Source: Delphinapterus leucas (taxonomy: Eukaryota > Chordata > Mammalia > Artiodactyla > Monodontidae). From it: DNA of 64,000 nt. The stretch lies in contig NW_022098037.1 in the NCBI RefSeq assembly GCF_002288925.2, forward strand, positions 8,451,321-8,515,320. The letters are read 5' to 3'. The notes under the pieces are model-generated. The model saw nothing but the letters and a program-made list of their open reading frames with translations. It was not told the DNA's origin and did no database searches. Both the position numbers and the translations under genes were made by a program. Shown piece after piece: positions 50,754 through 62,700 of this stretch (position 1 is its first letter; each line of letters opens with the position of its first letter).

Positions 50754-53700
50754 CAAAAGGCTCTCAATTTAAAAATTTCTGACTTTGTGTCATGGTCCAA
50801 AAGTGAGAAGGTCACTACTACTCAAAAAGTGGGAAACCCAGAAATAATTCAATCCCTGGGTGTACTCTATAGGGACTCACCTTCTCACTGTGGTGCATTT
50901 ACAGAATATCACAATCGAAGGAGCGTGCGTCATTGATGGTGACAATGCAGCCACAAATGGAGTGATACACATCATCAACAAGGTACAAAATCGCTTCCTC
51001 CCGCACATGTTGAATCTCTTCTTTTGTTATTTATCCTCCTGTGCAGTATCTTTTTTGGGAAAAAATACTTAGCCTTAATATAAAAACAACCTGTATTGTG
51101 CTTCATTATTTTTATTTTAAAACAATTTTGAGGCTCTACTCATTCAGTAAGACTCAGTTACTATATACTCAGCCTATATCCTGCAGTGGGTCCTGTATAA
51201 TGTGTGGCCACATAGATCATATTTCTTAGTTATCAGAACATCTTACAAGGCACACGGGAACCTTAGTATTGGGAAGTCCATATGCCCAGATTGGATATAA
51301 TCAAGAACTGGAGGAGAGGCAACTGGCTATGTGTCACTGGTCCTCTCCCCTCTGCATTATTGTGCCCTAGAAAAAAAAATGGAAAAGGGTAGGAAGGGTA
51401 TTGTAGAATTTTTATTTTCTTCTAAGATGCAATTCAACAGTATTCAAAGGTATGAAATAGGAAAAAAAAGTTTAATGGGAAACTAGCTTTTAAACTATCC
51501 TATAATTTTCAGTTACTATATTAATATCTTCATTTAAAATTAAAGTTCGAATTTAGGGTATATTGGGAAATTCTGAAAAGCGGAAGATTAGAAAAGACAA
51601 TTAACTAATTGCATTTTAACTAAAATTATTCTCACTTGGCACTTACATACTTTTCTATTTCAAGTTACAGAACACATTAACTGTTTCTGTTCAGAAAAGA
51701 GAGGCTTCTTATAAGACTTCTGAGTGCAACAATTTGCAAAGACCTTGCAATTCTCTTGTATTACCAAGAGGCATTAAAAAATACACCACTTTTTGAGCAA
51801 GTGATAGGTCATTTGCAGGGAACTATACTGGGCTTATGGCTTCATTTATCAGAAAGCAATATTACTTAGAGTATTTTTCTTCTCCAATACTGGCTTTTCA
51901 AAGTACTAAAAAAAATTTTTTTTTAAAGTGTAAAATTACCTCTTCTTCTCATTTACATTTTTGATTAACAAAACCTCATTAGTAAAATGGCACCTCAACC
52001 CATGTCCTGCACTGAGCGTTATTATCACGGGGGTCAGGTCGAGTCCCACCTCCTCTGTGAAGCCATCCCTGATCCCTGCAGCCCATATCACCGAGGTTGA
52101 CATAGTGTCAAGAGGGTAAGTTCTAGAATCATACAGCATCTCGTTCAGGCACTTAACTAACTGTGTAACCCTGGGCAAGTTACATAACCTCTCTGAGCCC
52201 CATTTTTCTTCCCTGTGAGTATTAAACAACACCTTCTCTCTCACTGCTGCCTAGGGAGACCTCGATAAATGTCATTTTTATTCCCTTTTCCTTCCTCTGA
52301 AATCCCGTGGGATTTCTCAGTATAGAACTCATTTGGCATAACTGTGCCCCCTTGTTTTGATAGTTCTTTATGGAATAGGTCATGAGCCCCCATATAATGG
52401 CATGTCCCGGAGGGGTGGAGCTGCATCTCTTCTCTGTCCCTCATCAGCATTACCACCCCACCTTGTGTGCAGTAATATTGGAATGATGGACAGCCCTCTA
52501 GGTGCCAGGCATTGTGCCAAGTGCCATGTATTGCATTATCTCATTTGATTTTTATAACAACCCTAAGAAAGTATGTGCCATTCTCCTCACTTCTCAAAGG
52601 AGGCCGCTGAGGGTCCTCATGGCTAGGTAGCTGGATTGAGGAAGAAGTTTATGTGGACACAGAGATCCATGGCTGTGCGTCAACTGATTCAAGTTCCCTG
52701 CTTAGCCTCTGGGTTGCAGTGGCTCATTAAGGAGCTTCTTTTCTACCTGTCCATTGGGCGCTGTGGTCCCCTTTGTTAGGGCCACCATGAACAGTTGTGC
52801 AGGTTGTTCCCTGCCTAGAGGTACCTGGTCTGGTGGTGGAGTAGGGCTGAAATCCAACCCACTTCACTTCCCAAACTGTGCACCTCTTTGGTCTTGCAAA
52901 CGATCAAAGGAAAAGGTACCTTGTTCTCTGTTTGCAGAGGCTTCATGATCACGTATTGTTATGTGACATGAACCTATGTACTAGAGAGCAGCACGTCCTA
53001 CCAAGGCAGGCTAACAGAATTTTGGGGCTTCCTTTCCCAGGTTCTGGTTCCCCAAAGAGGTCTAACTGGCTCCTTACCAAACCTACTCACCCGGCTGGAC
53101 CAGATGCCTGACTATTCCATCTTCCGGGGCTACATCATTGCAAGTACCATGTCCTCTGCATGACCCTCTGCTCGGGTTACCTGGGAACAGAAGTCCCTCA
53201 CGCGCTCCTGTCTCTTTCCATCACAGCAACATAATCTGGCAAGTTCGATCGAGGCTGCTGACACTTACACGGTGTTTGCTCCAAACAACGACGCCATTGA
53301 GAGTTACATCCGGGAGAAGAAGGTCACAACTCTGGTAGTATCAGCAATAATAACCTGGGAAATTATTTCCTGGAAATTCAAACACTTAAAGGTTTTCAGT
53401 CCATCAACCATGTACCATTTCACTCTTTCATCAAAACTTCTTTGTCGATATCCAGATATTTAACATAAACTTCAGCAGAGACTCTCTCATACCCGAACCT
53501 CCCCCAAGCCAGAGCTACTCATATATTGAGTTCGTACCCCTGGAAGCACACACTCAGGCTCACATACACAAGGATGAAGGCATCCCAGGAACCTGGAAAC
53601 ATCTTCATGGCCACCCCTCCTCCCCTCCCTGGCTTCTCCCTGGTCCCATGCAGTGAGCTGTCAGCAGCTGGGACCTAGAGGGAGTGCACTGTCTCTGTCT

Positions 53701-56700
53701 TCCTCCTATTCTCCCCGCCTCTGTCTTCCCTGATTCCTAACATCTGGGGCTGAACAGTCAGAACTTGTCAAAAGACTTTGTGAAATAATAAAAAGCTCCA
53801 GTCCTGTCACTCTCTGGCTCAAAACCCTTGGGTGGATCTCCATTTCCTGAATGACTAAGTCCAAGCTACCTCCCCAGGTTCTTACGGTCTCCATAAACTG
53901 GCCACGATTACCTTCTATTCAGTGCTGGCGCCAGAATTTCCATTTAGAAGGATCCCAGGGGTGCCCCGCACCCAGCCCCACAGTGGCAGGACAAGTTTAA
54001 AGCTGTAATTGCACAGCAAGCACGCTGTTTTCACTTCTCTCTTTATATAGGGTGACTGAGATGAGGATGCTAAGGAGATGGGGGCTGATACTTGAAGTCC
54101 CGCTAAGCCACCCTTGGGCCCACTGCTTTCTCCCATCCATTCTCTGCAGATACCATGTGGTCTAACCAGAGTGATGTCATACAGACCCTAAAGAAAGCAA
54201 AGGCATGTTTAGTACTTTGCTCCTATCTACACACACAAACACACACACACACACACCCGCCCCCTCAATCAGGAAGGCTGCCCTTCCTCCTTCGATGCCT
54301 CCTGAAACCTCCCCACCCATTCTTTTTTTTTTTTTAACATCTTTATTGGAGTATAATTGCTTTATGATGGTGTGTTAGTTTCTGCTTTATAACAAAGTGA
54401 ATCAGCTGTACATATACCCATTCTTCAAGTCCAGTCTCACCTCCTCAGACAAGCTGGCTCTGGCCCCTGAGCTGCAGAAAATCTCTCCTGCCTCTGAATT
54501 CAGACCATTAGTACGCCCTTCAGCACTTACACACCTGGTATAAGGAACTGTCTTTTCAGGCGGGTGTGTCTTAGCTCTCCAATTGGATGAAAACTCTGTG
54601 AAGGGAGGAACCGTGGGTTAGACTTTTGTAACTGCCGTGTTGAGCAAGCAGGACTCCTGGGATGGAAGTGGAAGTCCTCTTTACTGTGTCTCCTCACCCC
54701 CAGCCCTCCCCCAGCCCTTTGAACCTGTTCAGTGGGGAATATTCTTCTCCTGCCCTGGGATAAGCCCTCAGGCAATCCCGCAGCCTTTTTTTTTTTTTTT
54801 TTTAACATCTTTATCGGGATATAATTGCTTTACAATGGTGTGTTAGCTTCTGCCTTATAACAAAGTGAATCAGCTATACATATACATATGTTCCCTTATC
54901 TCTTCCCTCTTGCGTCTCCCTCCCTCCCACCCTCCCTATCCCACCCCTCCAGGCAGTCACAAAGCACCGAGCGGATCTCCCTGTGCTATGCGGGTGCTTC
55001 CCACTAGCTATCTATTTTACATTTGGTAGTGTATATATGTCCATGCCACTGTCTCATTTTGTCACAGCTCACCCTTCCCCCTCCCCATATCCTCAAGTCC
55101 ATTCTCTAGTAGGTCTGTGTCTTTATTCCTGTCTTACCCCTAGGTTCTTCATGACATTTTTTTTTCTTAAATTCCATATATATGTGTTAGCATACGGTAT
55201 TTGTCTTTCTCTTTCTGACTTACTTCACTCTGTATCTAGGTCTATCCACCTCATTACAAATAGCTCAATTTCGTTTCTTTTTATGGCTGAGTAATATTCC
55301 ATTGTATATATGTGCCACGTCTTCTTTATCCATTCATCCGATGATGGGCACTTAGGTTGTTTCCATCTCCGGCTATTGTAAATAGAGCTGCAATGAACAT
55401 TTTGGTGCATGACTCTTTTTGAATTATGGTTTTCTCAGGGTATATGCCCAGTAGTGGGATTGCTGGGTTGCATGGTAGTTCTATTTATAGTTTTTTAAGG
55501 AACCTCCATACTGTTCTCCACAGTGGCTGTATCAATTTACATTCCCACCAACAGTGCCAGAGGGTTCCCTTTTCTCCACACCCTCTCCAGCATTTATTGT
55601 TTCTAGATTTTTTGATGATGGCCATCCTGACTGGTGTGAGATGATATCTCATTGTAGTTTTGATTTGCATTTCTCTAATGATTACTGATGTTTAGCATCC
55701 TTTCATGTGTTTGTTGGCAATCTGTATGTCTTCTTTGGAGAAATGTCTATTTAGGTCTTCTGCCCATTTTTGGATTGGGTTGTTTGTTTTTTTGTTATTG
55801 AGCTGCATGAGCTGCTTGTAAATTGTGGAGATTAATCCTTTGTCCGTTGCTTCATTTGCAAATATTTTCTCCCATTCTGAGGGCTGTCTTTTGGTCTTAG
55901 CCTTTCTGCTTCCCCAGAAAGTCCTATCATCACTGTAAGTCACAAACACAGTCTCAATTAAGTAAAAAGAAAAAAAAAAAAATCCAGCTCCTTGTAAAAA
56001 TCAACATTTTGAATTGGATTTAGAATTAAATCTTCTTTCCTCACTGCTCCATGCTGGGCTTTGTCCAGAAAGGAAGCTAGAGGAGGGGGTTTGGTCCTTG
56101 AATCAATCAAGGTCCATCAGAGGGTGGCAGGAGAGATAGATTGGGAGTTTGGGATTGATATGTACACACTGCTATATTTAAAATAAAATGCCTTTCCATG
56201 AAAAAAAATCAGTATGGAAAGGTAAAAATGATTGCTAAAAAAAAAAAAATCAAGGTCCATCAGGAGACGGAAACCACATCAGAGAGAATTCAATATTATG
56301 AATTGTTTATTGGGTATAAAATTATATAAATATAATTGAAAGGTAAAAAAGAGATAGCATAGAAGCATCTATAGCCCCAAAGGCTGGGAGAACAGAGGAA
56401 AGAGGTCAGAACAACTAAAAGACAGAAATCTGGAGGAGGCTGGAGGAGCTGTACCGCAGACCTCTGAGGACGGGGTGCCATTCTGCTTGTGGCTCTGACA
56501 TTGGAGGAGGGTCCCTGGGGATCCAAGACCCAGGCGTCTCGGAGATGCCATTGCCCAGCTGGTGCTGGCGTCTTGGGGGAAGGGGGACATGATAAGGCCA
56601 GTCTGGGAGTGACAGGCCTCTGCCACTCGGATCCAGCTGCCGCTGGCAGGGCGATGAAGTGCAGCTGGGGTGATGCCCCCAGGACCAGGAATCATGCAGG

Positions 56701-59700
56701 AAGAGGAGATCCCTCTAACAGGCCTCACAGTCTCCCTCGAGCACTTTCCACTGGCGGCGCCAAACAGGAGACCTGGCAGAGGAGAAGTGTGGGCCGTGGT
56801 CCCAGCTCCACCGCAGAAACAGTGTAGAGGGTGATTTGGAGCTGAGACAGTAATTCACCATCTCTCCTTCCCCATATGACGCTTCTATTTCCTTTCCTGA
56901 TCTCACTGAATTCAGCTTTGGTCTCACCAGATTTGCAGTTAGGACCTGTTGATGGTCGGGAAGAGATGTTAAGAGGGTAGGAAGTTCTTATTTAACTGGT
57001 ACCGTCTTGAGATGCCATTGCGCTCTCGCTCTCGCTCCCGCTCTCTGATGGTTCTTTGGAGACCCCCCCCATCCCTGGTGGTCTCTGACTGCAGTCCCCC
57101 CACCTGTGTGCATGCCTCTCTTCCTGCAGCCACTTTTTTTCTCAGTGGACCCTCAGCATCCAGAGGCCACCTCCAGCTTTTCCCTTGGGGAGGCCCGCCT
57201 GCCCTTCCAGAAAGCCATCTAGGATAGGACCTAAGGCACCAGCTCTCTCAGACACGGCCAACCCTCTGGTCCACAGGACACCTGTACTCTCTTGTCCCAC
57301 GTCAGTGCTGGGAGTGCAGGCCTGTCTCCGTGCGGTGACAGCCTGCCCCCTCCGCTGGGGGTCAACCTGCCAGCAGCAAGATTGCTCAGGCCTGAGTGAC
57401 ACCCCACAGGCTACCCTGTCTGCAGAGGACACAGATCAAGCCCTTTGAAATACCCCATTGAGCCTCCTCTCATGACCTCTAGGTGAAAGGCAGGCTGGGG
57501 TGTGAGGACTCTCTTCACAGCTGTTCTCACCAAAGAAATCAACTTTAAACCCCCCCCCAACCTTTTCTGCCCTCACTCCTGGTTTTAGGGTCCCATAGTG
57601 AGTTCCTGACCATCCTACATGGAAAGTCTGCAGGTTCCCCAAGGTGATCTGTCTCGGGTTTGGTATTTATTATCTACTGTGCCCTGATGCCTCGGGTGAA
57701 ACTTCCAGTTCAACAAGCTATTGCTCTTAAACCCCGTGGTGCCTGGACATCAGGGCAGCCCAGTAAGTGCCCGGGGACCGGCTGATTTGTAGGTTGACTT
57801 TCCCTTCTGTGTGTTGTCCAGGAGGAGGACGTACTCAAGTATCACGTGGTCTTGGAGGAGAAACTGCTGAAGAATGACTTGCACAACGGCATGCACCAGG
57901 AGACCATGCTGGGCTTCTCCTACCTCCTTGGCTTCTTCCTCCGCAATGACCAGGTGCGATCCTTTCCATTAAAACCCACAGGCGGGTGTCCTAGCTCCAT
58001 GTCCGTCATCACTTTTGCGTTGCATAATCTCCCCAGCACTTCCTAAGCCTTCTCTACAGAAGACGGTTGTCTGTGTTTCACCATAAAGTAATGACTCAGC
58101 CAGACTGGGAAGCTCCCCTTCCCCCTCCCTGTCACCAAATCATCAGTGTGGCCTGGCTGACGATGGGATTGAATCCCAGTAGTCACAGGTGCCCTTCAGT
58201 TCTGATTCCTAACAAACAAACAGCCCCCAAGCCACCTCCAAGAGGGAAGGGAACCCGGCAGCAAAACCTGACGCTCAGGAAGTGGCACTGGCCCCAGGGT
58301 ATAAGGAGCCTCACGGACTCCAGCAGCTAAATGAATAAACATTATTATCATTGCTTGATCATACAGACTGCAGACCTCAGACCAACTGACCCCTATACCA
58401 GTATTCCAGTATTAATCTCACACAACCCCTAAGTACTTAAAGTGTTTAGAATTCGTAGAAAGAACTGAGACTAAATACATATTTTAAGTATTTCAATATA
58501 AAATTCTTTGTACCTACTTCAAACATCAATCAATCTGAAAATTCAACAAGAAATTCACTACGTAACTCTAGTATACGTTCTCATAAGAAAAATTAATAAA
58601 AACAAATGATTAGGATAAACTCAGCACTATATTAAAGTAAAGAAAGTTTAATTGCAAATTTTTAAGCAATAATAATTGGTCCCAAGTGCAGTTTTGAAAA
58701 TAATTTTCTCAGTGTTATCATCATTGAGGTACCAGTGAATTTTGTGTACAGGTTTTCTTTTAACATGCTTGGGTTAAAAAAAAAATCTTCATGGTTCTTC
58801 ATTACTTAGGGAATAATCTACCTCCAAATATTTCCCTCTGACTCCTATAAATAATCATACCTATTGTGCAATAATTTTGAGGAGATCCTTTTAAATACAT
58901 TTTCTTTTTTTTGCAGGTAAGGCAATTTTTGTTGGTAAAGACCTTACATTTTTGTTTTTAATCTATGTCATCTTTTATTTTCATCATGTAGAAATGAATA
59001 TTCCAATGCAGTTAGTTGAATCAGTTTTGATTCTGTCACATTTATTTTTCATGTGTTTGGAAAGTCTTTGATCTAGAGCTTTTTTTTTTTCCTTTCTACA
59101 ATAGAGGCTTTATCTTACAGTAAACAAATAGTTCGATCTTACAATAGAGGCTTTGCTTTTATTGATAACTCATTTACTCTCAGGACAAAGAAGATGTAGA
59201 AAAATGCTCTCTAAATGAGTAAACTTGTGTTCAGATCAAAATTTTAATGCAACCTGTAATTCTTCGAATACATCTCACAATAAAAATGATTCAGACGTTT
59301 TCTAATGCCAAATCAACAGTATTACAGCATCCGAAGTTCTGCCATTTTGATATTTTTAAATAGCTCAACATCTTGGAATTCTACAAATTTGTTTTGCAAT
59401 CACCGTTTGACACCACAAGTAAGGCCCCCTGCTTCTTTTCCAAGTCTACACAGACCCTGGACCACTTCTGTGGACCTCAGCCGTGATTTATCCCAACATC
59501 CAGTGGAAATTCACTTGACTCCAAGTAAATCATCAGGGACTTTAACAGTCAGTGGAAGTTCAAATTTAAACACTTAGAGTCATTTTAATCTTGATGCAGT
59601 GGGGAGTTTGGGAGATGTTAATCATTTTTAAACCCTTATGAGATATGAAGTTGACATCTGTTTAGTACAATAAAGAATTCCCTCTTCTCCCAACCTCAGC

Positions 59701-62700
59701 CCTGCTACACACACCCCCACACACACACACCACCCCCCAATTTTTCAAACAACCATTTGTTTTCAGTTATATTAGTTATATTAATGAATGAATTAATGGC
59801 TTTATTTATTTTGCTAAGCAATCATTAAGGTATGCTCCCATTTAAAAAAATCAAAACAAAACAAGTTACAACTCAAAGTTGAATTTAATTTGGCAACATT
59901 TAGAAATTTAGTTCCCATGTCTTGGATGCTTAGGGACACACAAGGCAAAGACAGTACAAACATACCATGAACTCCAAAGAAGCCCCAAGGGAAACATGGT
60001 ATGGTAATGCAGACCTCTGAGCAGTCTCCTCACACTGGGAAGTAATGCTATCTGGTGCAACACTTTTTACAAACTCTAAAACACTCAAATATGCTAGTTA
60101 TTTTTATTCTTATATAACAGCCACTTAGCCCTACTTAGAGGTGCTTGCAAATTAACCAGGAAGTAGAGATATGCTAGAAGGACACTGAGTTTCGTTCTCC
60201 GTGTCGTGGCTTTGGAAGGCATCCACACCTCCTGGACCACCAATAACCAGCACAGCCAAGCACATCCGTCATCCATGGAGCCATTTTATCAGGGGCACTA
60301 ACATAACGATCATGACTCAGAATTTTTTAAACAATAAAAACCGACCATTTGAAGGGTGGAGAGAAACCTTGGAGATTATCTAGAACAACCTCTTCCTTTT
60401 ACAAAAGGGGAAATTGAGATTCACAGAGGAAAAGCAACTAGCCCAAGGTCACACAGCTGGAAGGTGTCAGGTGCAGGACTGTCACTCAGACTCCCCTCTC
60501 CTAGGGCAGAGCTCTCTCCACTACACCGTGCTACCTGCCCGGTGAATTTTGGAATATCTCCTAAGCCATTGTCATATTGATATCCTCCAATCCCCATCGT
60601 CCTTATTTCCCTTAAAATCACTGTAGTAAAAACTTACAGTTAACCCTCTGTTCACAGCTCTACGTAAATGAGGCTCCGATAAACTACACCAATGTAGCCA
60701 CTGACAAGGGAGTGATCCATGGCTTGGGGAAAGTTCTGGAAATTCAGAAGAACAGATGTGACATTAATGACACTACTATCCTACGAGTAAGTTCTATCCG
60801 AGGCCAATGATGAGCTAAAGAGTGCTGGCTTATTTTTTATAATTTTGAGCATAGGACTCATCTATCAGAGTATCTCAGTTCAGTTCAAAACACACTGCAT
60901 GCGGGCTTCCCTGGTGGCGCAGTGGTTGAGAGTCCGCCTGCCGATGCAGGGGACACGGGTGCGTGCCCCGGTCCGGGAAGATCCCACATGCCGCGGAGCG
61001 GCTGGGCCCGTGAGCCATGGCCGCTGAGCCTGCACGTCCAGAACCTGTGCTCCGCAACGGGAGAGGCCGCAACAGTGAGAGGCCCGCATACCGCAAAAAA
61101 AAAAAACCAGAAACAAAAAAACACTGCATGAACGTCTCTAAATGCCAAGGAGCATACTTGGCTGTGGCTCCACAAAAATAAATAAGACATGACCCCTGCC
61201 CTCATTGGGCTCACAGTCTAGTGCCTTGAAAGGCTGCCTGGAGGGTTATGTTGTGGAGGGAGGAGGCTTCTGGAGCCACCGGCCTTCCTCAAAGGGAAAA
61301 TGTGCCACACCCAGCATAGGCACGGGAAGGGGGGTGGCGGGGTATGGTGCACCCATGACAGGTTTTGGCCAAGCCTGGTCTAGCAAGAGAGACAATATGG
61401 AAATGAGTCACTTCAGTATAATATAGGATGCAGTAATGGAGACTTTTTAGTCCATGAGATGGTGTAGAGTCTCTCAATAATAGTAATAACTGCTGAAATT
61501 TACTGGGCACTTTTTCTGTGCCAGGCACTGCTCTAAACATTCTACATGTATTAACTCAGGTAACCCTCACAACACCCTTCAACGCAGGTACTATTACTCC
61601 GCCCATTTTTCAGATGGGGAAAAATGAGCCCCAGAGAGGTTGAGTAACACCCGCAGGTTCACAGAGCTAGCAAGTGTCAGAGAAGGCGTTCAAATCCAGG
61701 CAGTCTGGCCCTAGAGCCAGAACTGTGAACGACAACACAATACCGTCCAGTAGGTGCCAAGTTAAGAACTAGTCACATTGGTCTCCTTCTGTTTTAGGAA
61801 CAGGCTGCACTTAAAAATGCCTGTCATTCTTGTGCTCTTTTTTTCATGATAGTGAATGTTATCTCCACGCGGACCCCATGGCTGGGCGCTGCTCGTGATG
61901 CATCCTTTAGTCTCAGAATCTGGCCCAATTCACTGAGTAGTGGGTTTTCAATAAATGACAGTTGTTGTTAAAGGAATTAGGATTTAAGTGAGTTAAGACC
62001 CCCTCCACACAGGTTACAAGATTATGAGCATCTGGAGTGTATAGTAGAGAAAGTGATGCTCCAGTGTCCACAACCCAAAGTAGTTGAAGTGTTTGTCTCA
62101 AAGGACATTAAAGAGGTTGACCAGACGAGCTTCTGGTTTTCAGTTTTATAGCCTAAAACGTCCAGCTCCATGTCGGGAAAATATTTGTAGCCTCATTTTG
62201 CACTAAATGTAATAACCATGAGATATTCACTCTGGTTGTGTTTTACTAAGGGAAAGTGTGGGAAGTGTCCCCAGCAGCCGATCTGCCCGTTTGGAACTAA
62301 ACCACTAGTAAGTATTTTGTCTGCTTTGATAAAACTGTTTCTGGATCCCAGGGAGGTCCAAATTAGAAAATGAGTCTCAAGCACAACTCATTTCACTGCT
62401 TTCATTCCTTCACTTGATCTTAATTTAACCTTACCTTCTTACCTTATATGCATCTTTCTAAAGTCTTAAATCCATTTTTTTTGGACCAAAGCAAAAATTT
62501 AATTAATACATAAATAGAAACAGGGGTTCATCTCAACCAACACCCAGTGCAGGAAGGGATTTTTCACTTTCTACATCTTTCATATTCCAGTAGCTGGTTA
62601 AAGACAGGAGCAAGAAAGCTTATCAAAGGAGGCAAACTCCATATCCAACTCGGTATCCAACCTGGAGGAGTCCCACCTTCCCGATTCCCTTTACAGTTGA

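Larger units (their letters stand above)
48044..50904 (+). other. Intron 22
   Basis: Contains an (AC)n(TC)n tract, two CHR SINEs, an L2 piece, a 43-bp tandem duplication, an unclassified repeat and a (TG)n run. 48975-49730 is otherwise unassigned. Confidence 0.8.
50983..53040 (+). other. Intron 23
   Basis: The first 1.1 kb is AT-rich and holds nothing I recognise. Two MIRs occupy much of 52090-52690. 52690-53040 is unassigned. Confidence 0.8.
53335..57821 (+). other. Intron 25 (4.5 kb)
   Basis: Contains three L1 fragments, a (CA)n run and, at 56248-56960, a diverged repeat-like segment with motifs also seen near 26820-27280. 53335-54230 and 56960-57821 have no element I can name. Confidence 0.78.
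60787..62250 (+). other. Intron 27
   Basis: Contains a CHR SINE, an L2 piece (61130-61225) and a MIR (61490-61735). 61740-62250 is unassigned. Confidence 0.8.

Noticed and set aside
53140..53147. GT at 53144 as the true donor of intron 24
   Set aside because: It would shift the frame and give an immediate stop, while the GC donor restores the expected protein exactly.
56369..56827. Overlapping open frames of 112-119 codons on both strands
   Set aside because: GC-rich, repeat-like intron sequence; no splice sites, start context or homology that I can see.
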